Shown piece after piece: positions 28,299 through 36,640 of a stretch of DNA of 64,000 nucleotides (position 1 is its first letter; each line of letters begins with the position of its first letter). The notes beneath the pieces were generated by a model, which worked only from the letters and a program-made list of their open reading frames with translations, ran no database searches and was not told the origin of the DNA. The DNA is taken from the NCBI GenBank assembly GCA_900469475.1, contig UBXG01000008.1, forward strand, positions 62,526 through 126,525, in the 5' to 3' direction. The stretch comes from Hyphomicrobiales bacterium (GTDB lineage Bacteria; Pseudomonadota; Alphaproteobacteria; Rhizobiales; Rhizobiaceae). The translations under genes and the position numbers were made by a program.

Positions 28299-29129
28299 AT
28301 GAACAACGATAGTTTTGAGCTGAAATTTTGGGGCGTGCGGGGAAGCATCCCTGTATCGGGACCGGAATTTGAGCGGTACGGCGGTAATACGTCGTGCATA
28401 GAGTTACGGCATGCGGGCAGGCATATCTTATTCGACGCCGGAACGGGTTTGCGCGAAGCGGCCGGCTCGCTTGCCAAGGAAGGGGTCCGCGATATCGATC
28501 TCTTCTTCACTCACTCCCACTACGACCACATCATCGGGCTGCCTTTCTTCAACGCGATCTACGATCCGCGCGTCAGCGTCGATCTCTGGTCGGGCCATCT
28601 GGCCGGCAAGACGACGACGCGGCAGTTGATCGGCCAGTTCATGCGGCCGCCATGGTTTCCTGTTGAACCCGACATCTGTCGTGCGACGATGAATTTCCGC
28701 GATTTCGCCGCCGGCGATACGTTGAAGCCGCATCCGGGCATCGTCATCCATACGACGAGGCTGAACCATCCCGGCGGCTGTATCGGCTATCGCATCGAAT
28801 GGGCGGGCCGGGTGATCGCCATGGTCTATGATACCGAGCATGTGACAGGCAAACTCGATGAGGCGGCGCTTGAACTGATGGCGGATGCAGATCTTGCCAT
28901 CTACGATGCGACCTATCTCGAAGCGGAGATGCAGAAATATCTCGGTTTTGGCCATTCTACATGGCAGGAGGGCATCAAGCTCGCCAAGAAGGCCGGTGCC
29001 AAGCGGCTTGCCATGTTCCATCATGCGCCTGGCCGAACTGACCGAGAACTGGATGACATGCAGCACGATGCGCAGAAGAGCTTCCCCGAAGCGTTCTTCG
29101 CCTTTGACGGACAATCGCTGCAGCTCTGA
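28299..29129 (+). CDS. Metallo-beta-lactamase-fold hydrolase (FWGVRGS type)
   Basis: The 276-residue protein begins with FWGVRGSIPVSGPEFERYGGNTSC, a start shared by one branch of the MBL superfamily that lies close to phosphodiesterases. The metal ligands are complete: HSHYDH near residue 72, a histidine in LNHPGG, an aspartate in YDTEH and a histidine in FHHAPGRTD. It could hydrolyse a phosphodiester, including a cyclic nucleotide, but the substrate cannot be read from the sequence. The three cyclase-like genes 3-9 kb downstream make that idea worth testing. It is not obviously in an operon. Confidence 0.75.
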   Translation: MNNDSFELKFWGVRGSIPVSGPEFERYGGNTSCIELRHAGRHILFDAGTGLREAAGSLAKEGVRDIDLFFTHSHYDHIIGLPFFNAIYDPRVSVDLWSGHLAGKTTTRQLIGQFMRPPWFPVEPDICRATMNFRDFAAGDTLKPHPGIVIHTTRLNHPGGCIGYRIEWAGRVIAMVYDTEHVTGKLDEAALELMADADLAIYDATYLEAEMQKYLGFGHSTWQEGIKLAKKAGAKRLAMFHHAPGRTDRELDDMQHDAQKSFPEAFFAFDGQSLQL

Positions 29130-29208
29130 CGTACGTTTGGCCGCAAGCGCCTATTGTTAGACCGGGCAGCACCCCGTAGACTGGAAAGACTTTCGGGAGG
29201 TTGCAAGC

Positions 29209-29646
29209 ATGGCCGTCAGACGGATGGACAATGTCGGAATCGTCGTCGAAGACCTCTCCGGCGCGATCGATTTCTTTGGCGAGCTTGGCCTTGAGCTCGA
29301 AGGGCAGGCGACGATTGAGGGCGAGTGGGCCGGGCGTATCACCGGGCTCGGCGATCAGCGCGTCGAGATTGCCATGATGCGCACACCGGATGGGCACAGC
29401 CGGCTCGAGCTTTCCCGCTTTCTCGCGCCGGCTGTCGTCGCGGATCACCGGAACGACCCAGTCAACGCCTTCGGCTATCTCCGGGTCATGTTTGCCGTGG
29501 ACGGCATCGACGAGACGCTTGAAAGGCTCCGCAAGCGCGGTGCGCAGCTCGTCGGCGAAGTCGTCCAGTATGGTAACGCATATCGGCTCTGCTATATCCG
29601 CGGGCCTGAAGGGCTCCTCATCGGGCTTGCTCAGGAACTTAGCTAA
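29209..29646 (+). CDS. VOC (glyoxalase/bleomycin-resistance fold) family protein
   Basis: The 145-residue protein has the paired beta-alpha-beta motif of the vicinal oxygen chelate family: DNVGIVVEDLSGAIDFFGELGLELEG at the N terminus and LRVMFAVDGIDETLERLRKRGAQLVG in the second half, ending in YIRGPEGLLIGLAQ with a likely metal-binding glutamate. Its start has GGGAGG eight bases upstream. The family includes lyases, dioxygenases and binding proteins, and no substrate can be named. It is convergent with the deacetylase-like gene. Confidence 0.75.
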   Translation: MAVRRMDNVGIVVEDLSGAIDFFGELGLELEGQATIEGEWAGRITGLGDQRVEIAMMRTPDGHSRLELSRFLAPAVVADHRNDPVNAFGYLRVMFAVDGIDETLERLRKRGAQLVGEVVQYGNAYRLCYIRGPEGLLIGLAQELS

Positions 29647-29658
29647 ACGCGATGCGCT

Positions 29659-30405
29659 TTAATATACGAAGTTGCCGACCGGCCGCCATTCGATGGCCGC
29701 ATGGTCGGCCGTTTCCTCGAACAGCGTCTCGACGAAATCCCAGACGAGATCGTCATGGACGAGATGGTGCGTCATCACCCCGATCGGTTCGTCGTGACCG
29801 TCGAAGCGGATCCGGAGCTCTTCCACGAGACGTCCGATCACTTCGGCATGTGGTAAACCGCCACGCACCCCGTGCCATCTCATGATATCGATATGCGTAT
29901 TGATCAAGCCGATGGGGGCCTGTTTTGCCAATCCGAAGACGGAGACGGCGCGATAGCCGAAGGGGGCGAGATGCGGCAGCAGCGCATCGTCGATCCTGTT
30001 CCACGGCGGCACCAGCAGCGGTACGAACTGCTTGCCATAAAGAGCTTCGAGCTTATCGAAACCGCGGTGCAGCTCGTCGAGCACGACCGCCTGCGGCCGG
30101 TGCAGGCCGAGTTCCTGCTTCTTGGTGTCGTCAGGCGCATAGTTCTGGTGAGTCCAGCCATGCACGGTGGCGGTGACGCGGCTTTCGCCCGCCAGCCGTT
30201 CGGCGAGTGCCTTGCCCGTCGGTTGCGGAATGATCGCAAGCGCGATCGGCACGTCGAAACGATTGGCAAGCGATAGAAGCCGGTCGAGGGCAGGGGTCGG
30301 CTCGATGGCGTCGTCGTCGCGGAACCATAGCTTCGCCTTTCGCCCGGCCGCGCTCCATCGCTGCAGCTCGTCGCGCAGGGGCTGCCAATCGGCTCTATCG
30401 CTCAT
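29659..30405 (-). CDS. Polysaccharide deacetylase-like protein
   Basis: The 248-residue protein shows features of the NodB-like carbohydrate esterase fold: WFRDDDAIEPTPAL, in which the DD pair could bind metal, HGWTHQNYAP, in which histidines are spaced for metal binding, and LVPPWNRIDDALLP. The family removes acetyl groups from sugars, but the exact substrate is unknown. The ATG at 30403-30405 has GGAG upstream and gives the natural length; the frame extends further. It overlaps the end of the upstream glycosyltransferase gene by 11 bases, so the two are very likely one operon acting on the same glycan. Confidence 0.75.
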   Translation of the reverse strand: MSDRADWQPLRDELQRWSAAGRKAKLWFRDDDAIEPTPALDRLLSLANRFDVPIALAIIPQPTGKALAERLAGESRVTATVHGWTHQNYAPDDTKKQELGLHRPQAVVLDELHRGFDKLEALYGKQFVPLLVPPWNRIDDALLPHLAPFGYRAVSVFGLAKQAPIGLINTHIDIMRWHGVRGGLPHAEVIGRLVEELRIRFDGHDEPIGVMTHHLVHDDLVWDFVETLFEETADHAAIEWRPVGNFVY

Positions 30406-31492
30406 AATAGGAGTCTCCCAGATATTTTCGAAGAATGGTTTCCAGCCGCTTTGATGCGGCGGGCAGTGAGCGCTCCTGATGCACGAAGTCATAGGCTGCG
30501 TCTGCCATGGCCCGATGCCGGCTCGCGTCGTTCAAAAGCTCGGCGATAGCCCCGGCATAGGCCTCGATATCGCCTTCCTGTGTTAGAAGTCCTGTCATGC
30601 CCGCCATCACCACTTCCGGCACACCGGCCGTTGCCTGCGCGACGACGGGTAGGCCGGCGGCCTGCGCCTCGAGATAGGCGAGGCCATAGGCTTCGTTGCA
30701 TCCTGGCCAGACGTAGAGACCGGCTGGAGCCAGCTCTTGCGCGATCTCTGCGGTAGAGCGCTCTCCGCGCCAGATGATGCGGTCTTCGCCAAATGCGGAG
30801 AATAACGACCCTACCTCGCCGCGCATCGGCCCGTCACCGATGACGGTCAGGGTCCAATCCTGATCGCGGATGAGATCGAGCGCACTTGCCAGCATGGCGT
30901 AGCTGTCGAACTTGTCGCCCCTGCGCAGCATCGCCACCGTAATCAGCCGTCGCGGATCGGCGAAGGAGCGTGCAAAGGGCGCGGTATCGATGAAGGGCGG
31001 GAAGCGCTCGTAACGGCCCTCGGGAATTGCATCGAGCAAACCGGTCCGGTCGCGCTCGGTGAAGCACAGATTAACGGCGGCAAGCCTTACCGCATCGGCA
31101 ATAAGGCGCTGGTTCTCGTGCCAGCCGGTCTCGTCATGACGGCGGGAGTAGGAAGCCTCGGCCGTGACATAGGGGATATTAAGCCTCCTAGCGACGAACG
31201 GGCCGATGAGATCGGGTGTCTTGTAATAGGGATGATAGGTGAACCATAGATCCGGCGATGCCGTATGCTGCCACTGCTCCAGCAATTGCTCCGCCTCACT
31301 TTTCGCCTGCCGGGCGATCTCCACGCGTGGGCCGGCGTCCGGAGTGGGCGTGAAGCTGCGCAATTCGGAAGCGACGTCAACCTGATGGCCCGCCATCTTC
31401 AATGCTGCGATGATCTGGCGCGCCATCAGCCGGTCACCGGATGGGACCGGATGGGCAGGCGACTTCAAGGGAGCGTAAAAGGCTATCTTCAT
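30395..31492 (-). CDS. Glycosyltransferase family 4 protein
   Basis: The 365-residue protein has the GT-B layout. It begins MKIAFYAPLKSPAHPVPSGDRLMARQ, typical of GT4 acceptor domains, and has a C-terminal donor domain with IGDGPMRGEV and NEAYGLAYLEAQAAGLPVVA, which holds the glutamates that bind the nucleotide sugar. The sugar transferred is unknown. It is the first gene of a two-gene group with the deacetylase-like gene, which suggests a surface or secreted glycan. Confidence 0.85.
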   Translation of the reverse strand: MKIAFYAPLKSPAHPVPSGDRLMARQIIAALKMAGHQVDVASELRSFTPTPDAGPRVEIARQAKSEAEQLLEQWQHTASPDLWFTYHPYYKTPDLIGPFVARRLNIPYVTAEASYSRRHDETGWHENQRLIADAVRLAAVNLCFTERDRTGLLDAIPEGRYERFPPFIDTAPFARSFADPRRLITVAMLRRGDKFDSYAMLASALDLIRDQDWTLTVIGDGPMRGEVGSLFSAFGEDRIIWRGERSTAEIAQELAPAGLYVWPGCNEAYGLAYLEAQAAGLPVVAQATAGVPEVVMAGMTGLLTQEGDIEAYAGAIAELLNDASRHRAMADAAYDFVHQERSLPAASKRLETILRKYLGDSYYER

Positions 31493-31823
31493 GGTGTCGT
31501 CACACGGTTGACGATTAAGTGATGGCAGAAGCCCGAATCGTGAAAGGATTGCCCGAATTCCGACCCGTTGCGTGACAATAAGATCCCTGCTTCAAAAAGC
31601 CGCATCCTCGACAGCATGCGGCGTTGCGGCTACTGCATAATTCCTTAAATCGGGATCGATTTGAGGATAAAATTATGCAGCAGGTTAAAAGTGCTACAGT
31701 GACCTTTGCGCGTCATATTTGACGCGCGGCGCTGTAGATGAATAGGCGATAACCGTTTTCGGATCAGTTGTGAACGGGCAATATACATTGGGTTTGATGA
31801 CCATAGAGGCAAGAAAGCCAATC
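31493..31823. other. Intergenic region between a glycosyltransferase and the redox cyclase, mostly repeat
   Basis: The gap separates two divergent genes. Its centre is taken up by a palindromic repeat at 31633-31737. The first 120 bases hold no clear motif beyond likely promoter sequence for the minus-strand glycosyltransferase. The last 90 bases contain alternative start codons (GTG 31770, ATG 31797) of the cyclase gene. Confidence 0.5.
31633..31737. repeat. Rhizobial double-palindrome intergenic repeat
   Basis: The first half (31633-31680) is an imperfect inverted repeat with ends CTGCATAATT and AATTATGCAG. The second half (31694-31737) is a nested one, with outer arms CTACAG/CTGTAG and inner arms GCGCGTC/GACGCGC. 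I recall this paired layout as a common repeat between genes in Rhizobium genomes. It could form two hairpins in RNA. Confidence 0.6.
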
Positions 31824-33521
31824 ATGACCGATCGCCTTGTGCGAAAGCTGCGTCTCGGCTCGGGTCTGATCGTTTTTGCTTTCGTCATCATGCATTTGGC
31901 CAACCATTCCCTCGGCCTGATCTCGCTCGGCATCGCCGAACATGCGCAACATTGGTTCATGGTGGTTTGGCGCAATCCGCTCGGAACCGTGCTGCTCTAT
32001 GGGGCGCTGATCCTGCATATCCTGCTCGTGCTGCGAATGCTCTACAAGCGCAGGACGCTCGTCATGCCCGCCGGCGAAGCTTTTCAGATCGTTACCGGTC
32101 TGCTGGTGCCCCTCCTGCTGATCGACCATATCGTTGCGACACGCATCGTTCATGAGGTCTACGGCTATCACGACACCTATAAGGCGGTCGTGCGCACCTT
32201 GTGGGTGACTTCGCCGTTCAATGGGATGCGCCAGTCGTTCGTTCTCCTGATCGTTTGGCTTCACGGATGCATCGGCGTTCATTTCTGGCTGCGTTACCGC
32301 CCCTGGTATATGGCGATCGCGCCCGTCATGCTGTCGCTTGCCATCGTCCTGCCGATTCTCGCTTTGCTCGGCTTTGCCGCAATGGGCAAGACGGTGGCGC
32401 ATGAGGTCGCCCAAGAGGATGAGCGCGGCTATCCAGGCGGCTATTACAGCGACGTACGAAGCTTTGGCGAAACAGGCTCGGCGCCCGGCGGTAGGATGGC
32501 GGAAGACTTGTGGCCTTACCGCGCCGGATTCTATGGCGCCTTCAGTCTGTCGATCGCCGTTCTTTTTGCCTTCCGAGCGCATCGCAGACTGCGAGAACGG
32601 CAATATCAGGTCGCCATTCGTTATGCAGGCGGGGAAGTCGTGCACGCACCGCGCGGCTTTACCGTGCTTGAGGCAAGCCGTCTCGGCGGTATCCCCCATT
32701 ATTCGGTCTGTGGAGGCAAGGGGCAATGCTCCACCTGCCGCGTGCAGATCATCGAGGGAGCCGAAAATCTGCCGTCGCCCGAGCCGCTGGAACAGAAAAC
32801 CTTGAACCGTATCGGCGCCACGCCGGATGTCAGGCTTGCCTGCCAGCTGCGCCCGACCGGCAATGTCAGCGTGGTGCCATTGCTGACGCCGATGGCCGAG
32901 GCGACGATCCCGGTCTACACGCAGGCCGCAAGTCCCGGCCGCGAGCGCGAGATCGTCGTCTTCTTCTGCGATCTACGCCATTTCACCTCGCTAACGGAAT
33001 CGCGGCTACCCTTCGACATCGTTTTCCTGCTCAATCGCTATTTCGCCATCGTTGGCCGCATCATCGAAGAAAATGGTGGCCGGATGGATAAGTTCATCGG
33101 CGATGGCGCCATGGCGCTCTTCGGCCTTCGCGCAACCCCGAAGGAGGCCAATCGTCAGGCCCTGAAGGCGGCCGCCGCAATCATCCGGGAGATCGACAAG
33201 CTCAGTGCCGAGCTGGCTGATGACTTGGCTGCCCCGCTCGAAATCGCCATCGGCATCCACACCGGCCTCGCCGTCGTGGGATCGATGGGCTATGGCAGCG
33301 TCAAGAACGTGACGGCAATTGGCGATACCGTCAATGTTGCCAGCCGTCTGGAAAGCGTCGCCAAGGAATTCAACGCCGCGCTGGTCTTTTCGGAGCCGGT
33401 GGCGCAGCTTTCGGAAACCGATATCGCCGACACCGAAAGCCGCGAGATTGCCGTCAGAGGCCGGGGCGAGCCCTTGCGGGTCTATATCGTTTCGAAAGAG
33501 GCGAGCGCCCACTTTGCCTGA
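31824..33521 (+). CDS. cyaC: Class III adenylate cyclase with cytochrome b-like membrane anchor and 2Fe-2S domain (CyaC-like)
   Basis: Three modules are visible. The N-terminal 240 residues have about six membrane segments with histidines in MHLANHSLG, LILHILL, LLIDHIVATRIVH and VWLHGCIGVHF, like the heme-binding anchor of succinate dehydrogenase. A plant-type ferredoxin domain follows with CGGKGQCSTC and a fourth cysteine in LACQL. The C-terminal 190 residues are a class III cyclase with VVFFCDLRHFTSL, GDGAMALF and AIGDTVNVASRLE, all catalytic residues kept. This matches the redox- and quinone-responsive cyclase CyaC described in Sinorhizobium meliloti. It probably makes cAMP according to the state of the respiratory chain. 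The start is uncertain: GTG 31770 and ATG 31797 are in frame upstream. Confidence 0.85.
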   Translation: MTDRLVRKLRLGSGLIVFAFVIMHLANHSLGLISLGIAEHAQHWFMVVWRNPLGTVLLYGALILHILLVLRMLYKRRTLVMPAGEAFQIVTGLLVPLLLIDHIVATRIVHEVYGYHDTYKAVVRTLWVTSPFNGMRQSFVLLIVWLHGCIGVHFWLRYRPWYMAIAPVMLSLAIVLPILALLGFAAMGKTVAHEVAQEDERGYPGGYYSDVRSFGETGSAPGGRMAEDLWPYRAGFYGAFSLSIAVLFAFRAHRRLRERQYQVAIRYAGGEVVHAPRGFTVLEASRLGGIPHYSVCGGKGQCSTCRVQIIEGAENLPSPEPLEQKTLNRIGATPDVRLACQLRPTGNVSVVPLLTPMAEATIPVYTQAASPGREREIVVFFCDLRHFTSLTESRLPFDIVFLLNRYFAIVGRIIEENGGRMDKFIGDGAMALFGLRATPKEANRQALKAAAAIIREIDKLSAELADDLAAPLEIAIGIHTGLAVVGSMGYGSVKNVTAIGDTVNVASRLESVAKEFNAALVFSEPVAQLSETDIADTESREIAVRGRGEPLRVYIVSKEASAHFA

Positions 33522-33584
33522 TTTTCAGAGAGTGGCGGCGGCGTTGCCCTTGTCCGTTTGCAACGGAATGGCGCCGGTGTAGAG

Positions 33585-34472
33585 ATGGCGCTCATGTTTG
33601 ACGCCAAGATTCTCACAAGAAAATACTGGAAGCGAGCTTTTCGCCGCAAGCGGGACGCGATCGCCACGCGCCTGTTCGACACGAGGCTCGGCCGGGATAT
33701 TCTTATCAGTGCCATAGGTCCCCGCGTGAAGACGATGAGGGTCGATTGCGGCGATCATGTCCTCAGTTTCTCGCCGGCCGACTACATCGGCCGCAAGGTT
33801 TTTCGCAAAGGGCATTTCGAGCGCGACCATGTCGATCGCCTGCTGAGCGTCCTGCGCGAGCACGGCCTGTTGCGCAAGGGATCGGCGCTCCTGGAACTCG
33901 GCGGCAATATCGGCACGCAGACCTGCTATTTTGCCCTCAGCGGTGCCTATCACCGCATTGTCAGCGTCGAGCCGGACCCGCGCAATTTTCGCCTGCTGGC
34001 AGTTAATATTGCTGATAATGGCCTGCAGGAAATGGTGAGTGCGGTCAATTGTGCCGCCGGCGATCGCGAGGGGCAGCTCGATTTCTATCTCAATCACAAG
34101 AACCATGGCAAAAGCAGCGTGCTGCGGCAAAGCGCGACCGACGAGAAGATCTCGGTGCCTGTCCGGCCGGTCGGCGATATTCTGCTGCAGGCAGGCGTCG
34201 ATCCCGCCGATATCGGGCTGATCTGGATGGACATCGAGGGGTACGAGCCGGTTGCCTGCCGTTCGATGGGCGCATTGATGGCTCGAAAAGTGCCACTCTA
34301 CATGGAATTCACGCCGGCCTTCTACGGCAAGGATCAGACCAGAGACTTCGTTGCCGATCTTGCCCGGCACTATAGCGAATGTCTCGCCTTCTTCGAAAGC
34401 GGCGAGCGGATCATGAAGGTGGTCGAACTGCCGGTGGCGGGCGAACAGTTCGACGTCCTGTTTCTGCGCTGA
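33585..34472 (+). CDS. FkbM-family methyltransferase
   Basis: The protein of about 295 residues has the FkbM pattern: LLELGGNIGTQTCYFALSG as SAM loop, VSVEPDPRNFRLLAVNI, and a later WMDIEGYEPVACRSMGALM. FkbM-type enzymes methylate hydroxyl groups of sugars or small molecules, often in polysaccharide or secondary-metabolite loci. Here the substrate is unknown. Possible starts are ATG 33585 and ATG 33594. It follows the cyclase gene by about 60 bases and is convergent with another methyltransferase gene two bases after its stop. Confidence 0.8.
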   Translation: MALMFDAKILTRKYWKRAFRRKRDAIATRLFDTRLGRDILISAIGPRVKTMRVDCGDHVLSFSPADYIGRKVFRKGHFERDHVDRLLSVLREHGLLRKGSALLELGGNIGTQTCYFALSGAYHRIVSVEPDPRNFRLLAVNIADNGLQEMVSAVNCAAGDREGQLDFYLNHKNHGKSSVLRQSATDEKISVPVRPVGDILLQAGVDPADIGLIWMDIEGYEPVACRSMGALMARKVPLYMEFTPAFYGKDQTRDFVADLARHYSECLAFFESGERIMKVVELPVAGEQFDVLFLR

Positions 34473-34474
34473 CC

Positions 34475-34954
34475 CTATCTGCGCCGATAGATGAAATAGC
34501 GCCCCCCCTTGACGCTCGAGGGCAGCGGCAGCGCCTCGAGATCCGGATGGTCGAGGGGAAGGCCGCTGACCGCAAGCCCCCCTTGGGCCAGCACGCCAGC
34601 CATGATTTCCGGCAGCCAGGTCAATGTTATCGCATCCTTGTCTTCATAGCCGGTGCCGATATCGGCATGGGCGAGCGAGGCGTTGGCGCCAATGAAAGTT
34701 CTCGCCGTGTCCTTGATCTCACCGAGAACAAGGTTTTCGGCCGACGGCATGGAAGGACCATAGGCATTGACCGTCCGGTCGAATGCGACGATGCGATGAT
34801 CGGGGAAGAGTTCGCGCAGATGATCGAAGGTGCGGCCGTTGCCGAGGCCAAGTTCCAGCACCGGGCCGTCGAGCGTTTTCACCTCATCGGCAACGGCGTT
34901 GAGAATGTCGCGCTGCGCACTGAGGCGGCGAATGAAACTATCCAGGCGGCTCAT
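34475..34954 (-). CDS. Small class I SAM-dependent methyltransferase
   Basis: The 159-residue protein has a SAM loop VLELGLGNGRTFDHLRELFP followed by IVAFDRTVNAYG, which is enough to call the fold. The protein is short and lacks an obvious substrate domain. It is read toward the FkbM gene, and the two stop codons are separated by two bases. Substrate and role are not visible from the sequence. Confidence 0.7.
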   Translation of the reverse strand: MSRLDSFIRRLSAQRDILNAVADEVKTLDGPVLELGLGNGRTFDHLRELFPDHRIVAFDRTVNAYGPSMPSAENLVLGEIKDTARTFIGANASLAHADIGTGYEDKDAITLTWLPEIMAGVLAQGGLAVSGLPLDHPDLEALPLPSSVKGGRYFIYRRR

Positions 34955-35096
34955 CGTATTTGAAATATCCTTGACGTTCTATGCCTCTCCCGCCGTGGCC
35001 TAGCATGGCGGGCATCGCGGCGTCGACCACCTGCTGGCTTTTCGACGCATATGATGTAGGGATAGATTGTCGCGGCGCTCACAGAAGGGGGATATC

Positions 35097-36272
35097 ATGG
35101 CCGAGCCGTCCAACGATGATTTCTTCCACAAGCTTTCGGGTTTCACCCGTTTCGAGGGAGTGACCGATAGCGCCAACTACCAGCCCCTGCCGGGTGACTG
35201 GTTGATTGCGATCGCCGACATCGTCAGCTCGACAAAGGCGATTGCCGCGGGTCATTACAAGTCGGTCAACATGGCCGGCGCCAGCGTGATTTCCGCCGTG
35301 CTGAACGCTTTGGATCGAGGTGATTATCCCTTCGCCTTCGGCGGGGATGGCGCATTGGTGGCAGTCCCGCCCTCCGGCGAGGAGCGGGCGCGGCAGGCGC
35401 TTTCAGCGGTGCGGGGCTGGGTGATGGAAGAGCTGCAGCTCGATCTCCGCACCGCCTTGGTGCCGATGACCGCCATCCGCGACGAGGGGTTCGACGTGCA
35501 GGTCGCGCGTTTCAACCCAAACGACCATGTTTCCTACGCCATGTTTTCGGGCGGCGGCACGAGCTGGGCAGAACGGCAGATGAAGGAAGGACGCTTCATC
35601 GTCGAAGCGCCGCCGGAAAAGGCGGAGCCCGATCTAACAGGGCTTTCCTGCCGCTGGAATCCGATAAAGGCACAAAATGGCGAGATCATCTCCATCATCG
35701 CCATCCCCGGCGAGGCTGGAAACGGTCCGCAGTTTCAGCAATTGGTCGCCGATATCATCGCCATCTCTGCAGAGCAGAGCCGCGACAGCCATCCCGTACC
35801 GGTTGAAGGCCCGACGCCAGCATTGAGGTTCGATGGTGTCGATATCGAAGCCCGGGCTCTTGCCGCTCCGGCCAACCGCTGGTGGCGCAAGCTTCTTATC
35901 GACGCCCAGGTCATCCTGCTCTGGAGCCTCGACAAGTTCCGCGTGAGGGCAGCATTCTTCGATGCTAAGGCCTATCGGCGCGATCTCGCTGCGAATTCCG
36001 ATTTCCGCAAGTTCGATGACGGTCTGAAAATGACCATCGATGTCGATGCCGAACATCTCGAACGTATCGAGGCACGCTTACGCCAGGCAGAGGCAGAAGG
36101 CGTGTGTCGCTTCGGTCTGCATCGGCAGGACAGTGCGCTGATGACCTGTTTCGTTCCGACGCCTCTCATGCGCGACCATATGCACTTCATCGATGGGGCG
36201 AGCGGGGGGTATGCTATGGCAGCCATGGCGTTGCGGGGAAAGCGGCCGCCCGCGCTGGCCGCGGGCGAATGA
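35097..36272 (+). CDS. DUF3095 protein with nucleotide-cyclase-like motifs
   Basis: The 391-residue protein belongs to DUF3095, a family with no known function. The first 120 residues contain WLIAIADIVSSTKAIAAGHYKSVNMAG and, about 45 residues later, FAFGGDGALVAVP. The order and spacing look like the metal-binding aspartates of class III cyclases (DI..ST and GDG). The C-terminal half, with LLWSLDKFRVR and MTIDVDAEHLERIEARL, has no recognised fold. The ATG at 35097 has a run of G five bases upstream. It lies between two true cyclase genes, which makes a signalling role plausible but unproven. Confidence 0.7.
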   Translation: MAEPSNDDFFHKLSGFTRFEGVTDSANYQPLPGDWLIAIADIVSSTKAIAAGHYKSVNMAGASVISAVLNALDRGDYPFAFGGDGALVAVPPSGEERARQALSAVRGWVMEELQLDLRTALVPMTAIRDEGFDVQVARFNPNDHVSYAMFSGGGTSWAERQMKEGRFIVEAPPEKAEPDLTGLSCRWNPIKAQNGEIISIIAIPGEAGNGPQFQQLVADIIAISAEQSRDSHPVPVEGPTPALRFDGVDIEARALAAPANRWWRKLLIDAQVILLWSLDKFRVRAAFFDAKAYRRDLAANSDFRKFDDGLKMTIDVDAEHLERIEARLRQAEAEGVCRFGLHRQDSALMTCFVPTPLMRDHMHFIDGASGGYAMAAMALRGKRPPALAAGE

Positions 36273-36622
36273 TTTCATCTGCGGCGCGCAGGACTGCAGT
36301 CGCAATTTTATCGATCCATTTGCTTTTTGCCCATTGTGTCAGCTGAATATGCGCCTTATCTCAATGAGAACAAAACGAGAGTCGTTGGTTGTGGCGGCTG
36401 TCCTTTTGCCGCATTTCATGTGCGGGATGTGAGGAAATACAGTCGATATTTTGGGTGCCTGCACGATCCACGGTGGCAATGAAACGTGTCGGTGCCGTCG
36501 CATGATGCTTCTTTCAGTCTTTGACGATGGGCTGGAAGTCCCGGATACGGATGCCGGCGAAATCGACGGTGCGCCATGGTCGGGGGAAGGCATCAAGCAT
36601 TGCAGGATGGGCCGCGGGAATA
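36273..36622. other. Gene-free stretch before the second cyclase gene
   Basis: No complete gene is seen. On the minus strand, bases 36514-36640 read in one frame with strong codon bias (VDFAGIRIRDFQPIVKD before a TGA stop), like the C-terminal end of a lost gene. The first 150 bases are AT-rich and probably hold the promoter of the cyclase gene. Confidence 0.4.
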
Positions 36623-36640
36623 ATGTCAATCAATTCGGGT
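36514..36640 (-). pseudogene. Possible remnant: C-terminal fragment of an unknown protein
   Basis: Read on the minus strand, this stretch encodes LIDIIPAAHPAMLDAF then PWRTVDFAGIRIRDFQ and a stop codon at 36514-36516. The third codon positions are mostly C or G, as in the real genes around it. The frame continues upstream only into the opposite strand of the cyclase gene, so if it was once a gene its front part is gone. I do not recognise the family. Chance is a real alternative. Confidence 0.2.
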
